Of a DNA stretch of 16,351 bases, positions 1 through 6,091 are shown piece after piece. A program made the translations under genes and the position numbers. Below the pieces are notes generated by a model that did no database searches, was not told the origin of the DNA, and saw only the letters and a program-made list of their open reading frames with translations. How positions within the stretch are numbered: the first letter of the stretch is position 1; each line of letters opens with the position of its first letter. The DNA is from an uncultured Chloroflexota bacterium (GTDB taxonomy: Bacteria; Chloroflexota; Anaerolineae; Anaerolineales; Anaerolineaceae). The stretch lies in contig CADBKS010000048.1 of the NCBI GenBank assembly GCA_902795255.1, positions 1 to 16,351 of the forward strand, given 5' to 3'.

Positions 1-1867
1 GACCACCGGGGCGTGGGACCAGTGCTTTGCGCAGAACATTGAATGCCTTCTTCAGACATTCCGGCAGGTCGCGTACGTCATACGCCATGGAGAGACAGTG
101 AAGTGCTTCCCGCTGGGTGTTGACGATCCATGGCGGCATGTCATGGCGGCGGGCTTCGATCCCGCGCATTTTCAGTTCGCCGGAGCGGAATGTGCCGAAA
201 TAACGGTTTGGGACGGGAACAGATTCGTTTGAGCGGGATGGCAGAAAGGCAAGCCAGGTGTAGATCCCGTCCAGTGCGATCATCATATTCGTCCTCCGTG
301 AGATCTCATCCAGTACCGGCTGAAAATCTGCTACCCCGGTACAGCCTTTTTTGCGGAGCCATAAGGCATCTACGAACATGTGAAGCACTTCGAAGCCCAT
401 TTGTTCCGCGGCTTCTTTGGCGGTCAGAAGTGCTTCACGGCCGCCGCGTGTTACTGCCTCATGTGATTCGATCCGTCCGAAACGGGCATTTTTGTAACCG
501 AGAAAACCAAAGCAGACGACCAGGAGCCATTTCAGTGCGGATGCACGTGCCGCATAGGCTTTCGCGAGCGGGACGGATTTATCCGGATAGTGCAGCAGCT
601 TCTGTTTTATTTTTACACGTTTTTCGTAAAGCGGCTTCAGCGTCAGCGGTACGATGCCGAGCTCTTTACGGGCCGGGATCAGTCCATCGGGCAGCGGGAC
701 TTCCGGCGAAATATTCCCGTTGATAATGATCGCCGGGTACATGGAAACAAAGTCGATCTCAGCGATGTCGGCATATAAGCCCGGTTTCGGCTGGTAGATC
801 ATTCCTCCCCGGTCAAATTGGATCAGTTCGAGGCCGTCTTTGCCTGTTTCCGACTGCTGCTTCTGTTCCGGCACAAGGACGTCATGCTGGATCGCGGTGA
901 TCATTTGCATGGCGGAGATCCCGGATCCGGGCGAAACACGTGCTGCCTGTTCGATCGGCATGGCTGTGACTCTTGCCATTTCCAGCGCGCCGTCCAGCCC
1001 GTAATCTCGCCACATCATGGCGTTTTTCATGTCAATGTGGCACCGCCCGAACAGATGTGCCTCCTGTGCGCGGTAGACGATCTGGCCGTAGGAAAAGTAG
1101 GAGGTTTCTTTTTTCCACAGGACATCCTTTCCCTTATCACGGTTGAGTTCCAGCGGAATGCCGGTGCTTTGCTGCATTTCCAGCAGTGTGGGGATCAGCC
1201 AGTTATCTCCCCATTCAGTAAGGATGATGTCCGGATCATATGTCTGCAGCATACGGTTGAGGTCGTTCAGCACTTCGGCCGGATCCACAAGCGGAATGCG
1301 GAATTTATGTCCCTCAAAATGTACATCCACTGCCGAGGGAGTTTCCTTTGCCGGGTCCCGGTCCGGGACCAGTTCTACGGTCCGGAACAGCGGATGGAGC
1401 ACTGCCAGATCCCAGCGGGAATTCTGTACCTGTATTGTGCTGATTTGGTTATCGGCTTCATTGTATTCCAGCGCGCATCTTGCCAGCGGAAAACTTTCGT
1501 ATGCTGCGCAGTGTCGGGCCTGGACGGAGAGATCGGCGTTGTACCAGGTAAGATCAGGAAAAGCTTTCTGAGCAGCCTGAAAACAGGCCCGCTGGGTGAC
1601 CGGACCGTTCATGTCGACGCGGAGCACGCAGATCGGTTCCGGTTGAAAAACATCTTTTTTGTTTTCTTTCCCGAGTTTCATTACTCCCGGCTGTCTCCGG
1701 AGGAACAGACAGCACTCGTGGAGACGACGGACCGGCCCATGGATATAGAAACTGACCGGAAAGTCCTGCCACAGGCAAATGCGTTCCCCGCTGTCCATGA
1801 TGAACCATAAGCGGAGTCTGTCTGCCGGATCCTCATAAAGGTCCAGCAGCCAGCCGGCCCCTTCCAT
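1..1867 (-). CDS. B-family DNA polymerase, probably catalytically inactive; partial, 3' end beyond window
   Basis: The frame is open for 622 codons from ATG at 1867 to the left edge, so the C-terminus is missing. A GAAGGAG ribosome binding site (1878-1884) precedes the start. Family B signs visible: an exonuclease-like region with a degenerate Exo II (DPDIILTEWGDNW, 211-223) and an Exo III-like stretch (DYGLDGALEMARV, 288-300, then SPGSGISAMQ); palm motif A DFVSMYP (372-378); a motif B remnant (K446 to G464) in which the usual NSxYG reads VCFGF; and a thumb motif LKMRG (565-569). Key residues are lost. The DxE of Exo I is replaced around RTVELVPD (162-169). In motif C the usual YGDTDS reads FVDALW (498-503), so Asp500 stays and the second catalytic Asp is Leu502. 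Known: a widespread family of inactivated archaeal B-family polymerases with a few bacterial homologues has been described. Inference: this is such a bacterial member, with a structural or regulatory role in DNA repair or replication. It is last of a three-gene operon, two bases after the preceding stop. Confidence 0.85.
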   Translation of the reverse strand, partial: MEGAGWLLDLYEDPADRLRLWFIMDSGERICLWQDFPVSFYIHGPVRRLHECCLFLRRQPGVMKLGKENKKDVFQPEPICVLRVDMNGPVTQRACFQAAQKAFPDLTWYNADLSVQARHCAAYESFPLARCALEYNEADNQISTIQVQNSRWDLAVLHPLFRTVELVPDRDPAKETPSAVDVHFEGHKFRIPLVDPAEVLNDLNRMLQTYDPDIILTEWGDNWLIPTLLEMQQSTGIPLELNRDKGKDVLWKKETSYFSYGQIVYRAQEAHLFGRCHIDMKNAMMWRDYGLDGALEMARVTAMPIEQAARVSPGSGISAMQMITAIQHDVLVPEQKQQSETGKDGLELIQFDRGGMIYQPKPGLYADIAEIDFVSMYPAIIINGNISPEVPLPDGLIPARKELGIVPLTLKPLYEKRVKIKQKLLHYPDKSVPLAKAYAARASALKWLLVVCFGFLGYKNARFGRIESHEAVTRGGREALLTAKEAAEQMGFEVLHMFVDALWLRKKGCTGVADFQPVLDEISRRTNMMIALDGIYTWLAFLPSRSNESVPVPNRYFGTFRSGELKMRGIEARRHDMPPWIVNTQREALHCLSMAYDVRDLPECLKKAFNVLRKALVPRPGG

Positions 1868-1869
1868 CG

Positions 1870-2211
1870 TTATTCTTCTCCTTCGTCCGGCCAGAGCAGC
1901 TGCCGCAGACATGGCAGTTCCGGGATGTTGGATTCCGGAAGTTCATCAATTCCGCAGCGTTGGCAGAGCTCGCTGACCTTTGTTTCGATCCGCGCACTGC
2001 GCTTGGCAACTTCCAGAAGCATGCTGATAATGTAGGCATCCATTGGGTACAGATTTCCCGCGTACGAGGTTTCTGCGATGTGAAGCCTTGAGAGGTTGAT
2101 CAGATCTTTCATGACGGCCTGATCTTCGCGGCGCAGGGCCCGGGTAAAGCGCAGCAGCGCCTTTTCTTCCTCGATCCAGGTTTGTGTGGCTGATTGTATC
2201 GTTCTTCCCAT
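1870..2211 (-). CDS. Small helical protein of unknown function between the RecA-like and polymerase genes
   Basis: A 113-residue protein. The ATG at 2211 is chosen because AAGGAG lies 6 bases upstream and overlaps the stop codon of the previous gene; a longer in-frame start at 2316 lies inside that gene and lacks support. I do not recognise a named domain. The sequence is mostly helical and charged (EEEKALLRFTRALRREDQ, residues 14-31), followed by LSRLHIAE (40-47) and a hydrophobic helix YIISMLLEVAKR (60-71). The tail carries CxxC (83-86), one more Cys at 101 and an acidic end (WPDEGEE). Position between a RecA-like protein and a B-family polymerase, with gaps of two bases or less, suggests the three proteins work together, perhaps with this one as an adaptor. 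That role is inference only. Confidence 0.82.
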   Translation of the reverse strand: MGRTIQSATQTWIEEEKALLRFTRALRREDQAVMKDLINLSRLHIAETSYAGNLYPMDAYIISMLLEVAKRSARIETKVSELCQRCGIDELPESNIPELPCLRQLLWPDEGEE

Positions 2212-2222
2212 ATCATTCTCCT

Positions 2223-2801
2223 TCAGAACAGGGACGGTTGTGCCGGCAGAAGTTCCTGTGGGTCGTCTGCAACAGCTTCTTCCAGGCTGATCATACTGAA
2301 TTCCGCGCGCAGCCATTTGAGCAGTCCCAGCCGGGTCAGTTCCAGACGCTGCGGGATCGGTTTTACCCCGATCAGAACGGGACGGACCTGCATGGCGGAA
2401 CGGATCTGTTCTACAGCGGAACTGAACAGCCGGTCGATTTCCCGCGGCTGGATGTTTTCATCCAGAAACGGTGCAAGCATATCCAGGATGATCACCGGAA
2501 CCTCCGGTTCAAGTTCAGACATCTGATGCAGCAGCGCGGATGCCTGATAGCATGTGAATGCACGCTGGAGACGGATGCTGCGCATGGCACTGACCGGGTC
2601 GCGCGTGATCCCGCGCAGCTGTCGGGCAGTAAAATACATGTCGCAGCGGTTCCCGAAATCCAGCAGGTGCAGCGGATGGCGGACCGCGATCTCTGCGCAG
2701 ACAGCGAGCAGATACCCTGATGCAGCATGCGGTCCGTAAATGACTTTGCATCCGGGTTCCGATATTGTGTTATAATTAGAAATATAGTTCGATATACTCA
2801 T
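2223..2801 (-). CDS. RecA/RadA-like protein with degenerate P-loop
   Basis: A 192-residue protein that resembles the RecA-type ATPase core. The Walker A position reads GPHAASGY (23-30), so the P-loop lysine is replaced and the spacing altered. A strand with LDFGNRCD (47-54) is followed by RLQRAFTCYQ (77-86), like the arginine/aromatic segment of RadA/RecA relatives. A good Walker B strand VIILD (103-107) is followed by a further core region. It is shorter than full RecA (about 350 residues) and lacks an N-terminal domain. The start at 2801 has no ribosome binding site, and the promoter -10 box ends only 8 bases before it, so the mRNA is probably leaderless; no other ATG, GTG or TTG lies upstream of the P-loop region. 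It is first in the operon with the small protein and the inactivated polymerase. ATP hydrolysis is doubtful; a DNA- or polymerase-binding role is inferred. Confidence 0.75.
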   Translation of the reverse strand: MSISNYISNYNTISEPGCKVIYGPHAASGYLLAVCAEIAVRHPLHLLDFGNRCDMYFTARQLRGITRDPVSAMRSIRLQRAFTCYQASALLHQMSELEPEVPVIILDMLAPFLDENIQPREIDRLFSSAVEQIRSAMQVRPVLIGVKPIPQRLELTRLGLLKWLRAEFSMISLEEAVADDPQELLPAQPSLF

Positions 2802-2802
2802 A

Positions 2803-2837
2803 ATGGGATATTATAGAATAAATATTCTATTTGTCAA
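2803..2837 (-). promoter_or_regulatory. Sigma70-type promoter of the RecA-like/polymerase operon
   Basis: On the minus strand there is a consensus TTGACA (2832-2837), a 16-base spacer and a consensus TATAAT (2810-2815). Transcription should start near 2803, one to two bases before the ATG at 2801. Both boxes match consensus fully, so the promoter would be strong unless repressed. Confidence 0.75.
2813..2830. promoter_or_regulatory. Palindromic operator inside the polymerase-operon promoter
   Basis: A perfect inverted repeat, ATAGAATA-2 bases-TATTCTAT, fills the spacer between the -35 and -10 boxes and overlaps half of the -10. A repressor bound here would block RNA polymerase. The inner core GAAT-N4-ATTC has the same geometry as the GAAC-N4-GTTC core of Gram-positive LexA boxes, so SOS-type control is a possibility, but the bases differ and the repressor is not identified. 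Confidence 0.55.
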
Positions 2838-2926
2838 GAGCATTTCTGATTTTTATTCAATTCCTTTTCCGCAGTCCTGTATTCGCTTCCGTATTTTCAG
2901 ATAAAAAAGATGAATTTGTTTGCGTT

Positions 2927-2957
2927 TTGAAAAAACGGTGGTAATCTTGAATATATC
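2927..2957 (+). promoter_or_regulatory. Candidate promoter of the aromatic amino acid operon
   Basis: TTGAAA (2927-2932) is followed 19 bases later by TATATC (2952-2957), or 17 bases later by AATATA (2950-2955). TGGTAATCT (2939-2947) is a possible extended -10 alternative. None is a strong match, so the exact start is uncertain. It must lie upstream of the leader peptide at 2981. Confidence 0.4.
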
Positions 2958-2964
2958 TTTCAAG
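2946..2964. repeat. Short inverted repeat at the aromatic operon promoter
   Basis: CTTGAA (2946-2951) and TTCAAG (2959-2964) form a perfect 6-bp inverted repeat with a 7-base spacer. It overlaps the candidate -10 region and could be an operator or a small 5' leader hairpin. Its role is unknown. Confidence 0.35.
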
Positions 2965-2980
2965 AGGTATCAACTGAATC

Positions 2981-3049
2981 ATGCTGAATAACTTTACCGC
3001 CTATGCTTATTATTTCCGCTTTGCATATTATTTTGCAGAGCGTGTTTAG
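2981..3049 (+). CDS. Tyr/Phe-rich leader peptide of the aromatic operon attenuator
   Basis: A 22-codon reading frame (ATG 2981, TAG 3047-3049) encodes a peptide with 5 Tyr and 4 Phe; residues 8-18 read YAYYFRFAYYF. This composition is far from chance and matches the end products of the downstream tyrA and pheA branches. A weak purine-rich site (AGAGG, 2963-2967) lies 13 bases upstream, which is long for a ribosome binding site. The stop codon directly abuts the antiterminator strand (3050-3060), so a terminating ribosome would cover that strand. The peptide itself probably has no function; its translation senses charged tRNA-Tyr and tRNA-Phe. No Trp codon is present, so the Trp branch is not sensed here. 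Confidence 0.88.
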   Translation: MLNNFTAYAYYFRFAYYFAERV

Positions 3050-3127
3050 GTTTGGCTGTAAAGGATCCTTCAGAAGAGTGAAGACAAACAACAAGAGACC
3101 TGCAGCCAGACACTGCAGGTTTTTTTA
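2992..3127 (+). promoter_or_regulatory. Ribosome-mediated transcription attenuator (segments 1 to 4)
   Basis: Four alternately pairing segments can be traced. Segment 1 (2992-3001, CTTTACCGCC, inside the leader peptide) pairs with segment 2 (3054-3063, GGCTGTAAAG) at 9 of 10 positions. Segment 2 (3050-3060) pairs with segment 3 (3101-3111) as an 11-bp antiterminator that includes two G-U pairs. Segment 3 (3098-3105) pairs with segment 4 (3113-3120) as the terminator. Predicted behaviour: a ribosome stalled at the Tyr/Phe codons covers segment 1 and frees segment 2 to form the antiterminator, so aro genes are transcribed. A ribosome reaching the stop codon covers segment 2, or no ribosome lets 1 pair with 2, and the terminator forms. 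A small hairpin (3068-3072 with 3079-3083) lies between segments 2 and 3. Confidence 0.85.
3098..3127 (+). terminator. Intrinsic terminator of the attenuator
   Basis: A perfect 8-bp stem ACCTGCAG/CTGCAGGT (3098-3105 with 3113-3120) has a 7-base loop and is followed by a run of seven T (3120-3126). It ends only a few bases before the aroF ribosome binding site, so it is conditional, not the end of another unit. Confidence 0.9.
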
Positions 3128-3144
3128 TGCAGGAGGAAAATCCC

Positions 3145-4170
3145 GTGATCGTCATTTTGAAACCCAATCCGAATCCCGAGCAGGTTCAGGGGTTCATTGC
3201 CTGGCTTGAGGGCAAAGGCATTTCTGTTCATAAATCAGTCGGTGTTACTGAGACTGTTTTCGGTCTGGTCGGTGATACGGCTTCCCTGGATATCGGTCTG
3301 ATTTCCGCGCTGGATATCGTTGAGGACGTCAAACGCATTGCCGAACCATATAAGGATGCCAACCGCAAGTTCCATCCGGCTGATACGGTGATCCCGGTCG
3401 GCAATACGCAGGTTGGCGGCGGAACACTGACGATCATGGCCGGTCCGTGTTCTGTAGAGTCGGAAGAGCAGGTCGTTGAGATCGCAAAAGCGGTCAAGGC
3501 GGCCGGTGCGACGATGCTGCGCGGCGGTGCGTTCAAACCGCGTACCTCTCCCTACTCATTCCAGGGGCTCGGTGCTCTCGGGATCGAATATCTGAAGACG
3601 GCCCGGGAGGAGACCGGTTTGCCGATCGTGACTGAACTCATGGATGAAAATCAGATCCCGCTGTTTAAAGATGTTGATGTGATCCAGATCGGTGCGCGCA
3701 ACATGCAGAATTTTGATCTGCTCAAAGCAGTCGGGAAACTGGATAAGCCGGTCCTGCTGAAGCGCGGAATGATGGCTACGTATGAGGAATTGCTGATGAG
3801 TGCGGAATATGTTATGTCCGAAGGCAATCATCAGGTGATCCTCTGCGAACGCGGGATCCGTTCTTTCGAAACTTATACCCGCAATACGCTGGATCTTGCT
3901 TCGGTTCCCGTACTCCGGAAACTGACACATCTGCCGATCATCATTGACCCGAGCCATGCCACCGGAAAATATTTCCTCGTTCCGCCGATGGCGCTGGCGG
4001 CTGTGGCAGCCGGCTGTGACGGGCTGGAGATCGAGGTCCATAATGATCCTCCGCATGCCCTGAGTGACGGCGGACAGTCGCTGCGTCCGGAAAAATTCAG
4101 CCGGCTCGCGAAAATGATGCTTTCCATGCATGAATTTATGAAAACGCAGCCGAAACAGGATTGGGAATGA
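3145..4170 (+). CDS. aroF: 3-deoxy-7-phosphoheptulonate synthase (DAHP synthase, AroF/Thermotoga type)
   Basis: Condenses phosphoenolpyruvate and erythrose 4-phosphate, the first step of the shikimate pathway. The 341-residue protein starts at GTG 3145, where AGGAGG lies 8 bases upstream and the sequence MIVILKP matches the family N-terminus; an in-frame ATG at 3127 precedes the ribosome binding site and is rejected. Residues 1 to about 75 form the ferredoxin-like regulatory domain found in the Thermotoga-type enzyme, which binds Tyr or Phe. The barrel carries GPCSVES (100-106, with metal-ligand Cys102), [11 protein letters not shown] (131-141), [30 protein letters not shown] and [13 protein letters not shown], which contain the expected metal and substrate residues. 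First gene after the attenuator; its stop overlaps the tyrA start. Control is thus likely at two levels, transcript and enzyme. Confidence 0.96.
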   Translation: MIVILKPNPNPEQVQGFIAWLEGKGISVHKSVGVTETVFGLVGDTASLDIGLISALDIVEDVKRIAEPYKDANRKFHPADTVIPVGNTQVGGGTLTIMAGPCSVESEEQVVEIAKAVKAAGATMLRGGAFKPRTSPYSFQGLGALGIEYLKTAREETGLPIVTELMDENQIPLFKDVDVIQIGARNMQNFDLLKAVGKLDKPVLLKRGMMATYEELLMSAEYVMSEGNHQVILCERGIRSFETYTRNTLDLASVPVLRKLTHLPIIIDPSHATGKYFLVPPMALAAVAAGCDGLEIEVHNDPPHALSDGGQSLRPEKFSRLAKMMLSMHEFMKTQPKQDWE

Positions 4171-5006
4171 TGAAGATCGGAATTATCGGACTTGGCCTCA
4201 TCGGAGGCTCTATGGCGAAGGCGGTCAAAGAAAGGACTGCCCACACAGTCTATGGTTATGACAAAAATGAGGAAACAATGTTCCTCGCTTCCATGACCGG
4301 TGCCCTGGACGGGACGCTGGATGATGCGAAACTTCCGGAATGTGATCTGATCCTGATCGCGATCCGTCCGGATCTTGCAGTGCAGTGGGTCCGGGATCAT
4401 GCGCCGCTGATTTCACAGAAAACGATCGTTGTTGATCTCTGCGGGGTCAAACGGACTGTTGTCGGTGCTGTCGCCCCGATCGCAAAAAAGTACGGATTTA
4501 AATATATCGGCGGACATCCGATGGCTGGAAAAGAAGTTACCGGTTTCAGAAATGCGGCTTCCCATCTCTATGACGGGGCTTCAATGATCCTGACGCCTGA
4601 TGAGGAAACGGACCTGCCGCTGCTGGAGACGCTGCGCGATCTGTTTTATGAAATCGGCTTTGCGAAACTTACGTTTTCCACGCCGGAAGAGCATGACCGC
4701 ATCATTGCGTACACTTCCCAGCTGGCTCATGTTGTTTCCAGCGCCTACATCAAATCGCCTGAATCGCAGGAACAGTTCGGCTTCTCTGCAGGCAGCTTCA
4801 AGGATATGACCCGTGTGGCGCGGCTGGATGAGGTGATGTGGACTGAACTGATGATGGATAATGCGGACTACCTGGCACCGCAGATCGATCTGCTGATCGA
4901 ACACCTGCAGGCTTATCAGAAAGCTTTGCATGACAGAGATGCCGAGACGCTCCGTGGGCTTCTGAAGGAAGGCCGTGAGATGAAGGAAACTGCCGGCGGC
5001 CGCTGA
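4170..5006 (+). CDS. tyrA: Prephenate dehydrogenase
   Basis: Oxidatively decarboxylates prephenate to 4-hydroxyphenylpyruvate, the step committed to tyrosine. The 278-residue product has the NAD-binding GLGLIGGS (7-14), the catalytic-region GGHPMAGKE (114-122, His116), YTSQLAH (181-187) and FKDMTRVA (210-217). There is no ACT or chorismate mutase domain, so it is the single-domain form. Start: ATG 4170 shares one base with the aroF stop (TGATG); ATG 4167 or TTG 4161 in the same frame are possible and add one or three residues. AGGA at 4157-4160 fits either ATG. The overlap implies translational coupling to aroF. aroB follows after 17 bases. Confidence 0.94.
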   Translation: MKIGIIGLGLIGGSMAKAVKERTAHTVYGYDKNEETMFLASMTGALDGTLDDAKLPECDLILIAIRPDLAVQWVRDHAPLISQKTIVVDLCGVKRTVVGAVAPIAKKYGFKYIGGHPMAGKEVTGFRNAASHLYDGASMILTPDEETDLPLLETLRDLFYEIGFAKLTFSTPEEHDRIIAYTSQLAHVVSSAYIKSPESQEQFGFSAGSFKDMTRVARLDEVMWTELMMDNADYLAPQIDLLIEHLQAYQKALHDRDAETLRGLLKEGREMKETAGGR

Positions 5007-5023
5007 CCGGGAAGGAGCAGCTG

Positions 5024-6091
5024 ATGGAACTGAGGGATAAGATCCGGATCAATGCCGGAGCCGGTTATGATGTGCTGATCGGACGGGGGCTGCTGGCTTC
5101 TTCCGGCGAATTTATCCGCGCTGCAATGGGTCAGCGGAAGTGCATGATCATTTCGGAAACGAATGTGGCGCCGCTTTATCTGCAGACGGTGATGGATTCC
5201 TGTGAAAACGCGGGGCTTTCCGTCAGCAGTTATGTGTTCCGCGCGGGCGAAGAACAGAAAAACCTGACCACTTTCGGGCATATTCTGGATGCTCTTGCTG
5301 ATGCGCATCTGACACGGAGGGATTTTGTGATCGCACTGGGCGGCGGAGTCTGCGGGGATATTGCGGGTTTTGCCGCGGGCTGTTATATGAGGGGGATCCC
5401 GTTTGTGCAGATACCGACAACGGTCCTTTCCATGGTCGACTCTTCTGTCGGCGGAAAATGCGCGGTCGATCTGCCGCAGGGTAAAAATCTCGCGGGCGTT
5501 TTTCACCAGCCGTCTCTGGTGATCTGTGATATCAGCACGCTTTCCACGCTGCTGCCGGAAGTGTTTTCAGATGGCTGCGCGGAAGCAGTCAAGACCGGAA
5601 TCCTGACCGGAGGAAAACTGACGGAACTGCTGAGCGGTGATGCCGGTATGGATGAACTCGCACAGATCATCTCGCTGTGCATCGCCTATAAGGGCGGTGT
5701 TGTTGAACGGGACGAAAAGGAACTCGGGGAGCGGAAGCACCTGAATCTCGGACATACGGCGGCACATGCCATTGAAAAATGCAGCGGATACCTGGTCTCC
5801 CATGGCCGGGCTGTTGCCATCGGAACAGCGATGATCGCGCGGGCGTCCGACCGGCTGGGCTGGAGTACCGACCCGGTCGCTCCGGCAGCGGAGGCAATGC
5901 TGCGCCGTTTTGATCTTCCGCTGGAAACTGATTTTACGCCGGAGCAGCTGCTGGAAGCTGCGCTCTCGGATAAAAAGCGATCCGGAAATCAGACGACGAT
6001 CGTTGTGCCGGAAGCGGTTGGCCGCTGTGTTTTGAGAGATGTTGATGATGTGCAGCTGCTGGAAGTTTTTAACGCGGGGTGGAGGCTGTAA
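5024..6091 (+). CDS. aroB: 3-dehydroquinate synthase
   Basis: Converts DAHP to 3-dehydroquinate using NAD and a metal ion, step 2 of the shikimate pathway. 355 residues, the usual length. AAGGAG lies 6 bases before ATG 5024. Motifs: GGGVCGDIAGF (106-116) for NAD binding, FVQIPTTVLSMVDSSVGGK (127-145), PQGKNLAG (151-158), and the metal ligands expected at Glu187 (CAEAVK), His244 (LNLGHTAAHAIE) and His260 (SHGRAV). All catalytic motifs look intact. The stop codon shares one base with the aroA start. Confidence 0.97.
   Translation: MELRDKIRINAGAGYDVLIGRGLLASSGEFIRAAMGQRKCMIISETNVAPLYLQTVMDSCENAGLSVSSYVFRAGEEQKNLTTFGHILDALADAHLTRRDFVIALGGGVCGDIAGFAAGCYMRGIPFVQIPTTVLSMVDSSVGGKCAVDLPQGKNLAGVFHQPSLVICDISTLSTLLPEVFSDGCAEAVKTGILTGGKLTELLSGDAGMDELAQIISLCIAYKGGVVERDEKELGERKHLNLGHTAAHAIEKCSGYLVSHGRAVAIGTAMIARASDRLGWSTDPVAPAAEAMLRRFDLPLETDFTPEQLLEAALSDKKRSGNQTTIVVPEAVGRCVLRDVDDVQLLEVFNAGWRL

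Noticed and set aside
289..297. Idea that the second ATPase domain of the importer is abnormal because its P-loop has Arg for Lys (residues 289-297 of the protein encoded at 12571-14082)
   Set aside because: A degenerate second P-loop of the form GxxGAGRTE is the norm in RbsA/MglA-type proteins.
818..1810. A 330-codon open frame on the plus strand
   Set aside because: It is antisense to the polymerase gene, shows no family motifs, and has an unnatural composition (many Cys, His, Phe). The minus frame carries clear B-family motifs.
2223..2801. Annotation as a full RecA or RadA recombinase
   Set aside because: The protein is only 192 residues, lacks the P-loop lysine and the N- and C-terminal domains, so only RecA-like is justified.
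3050..3127. T-box riboswitch as the control element before aroF
   Set aside because: No T-box consensus bulge or specifier loop is visible; the Tyr/Phe-rich leader peptide and 1-2, 2-3, 3-4 pairing explain the region better.
3003..3209. A 68-codon plus-strand frame across the attenuator and the start of aroF
   Set aside because: It runs out of frame through the terminator and the aroF ribosome binding site, and has no binding site of its own.
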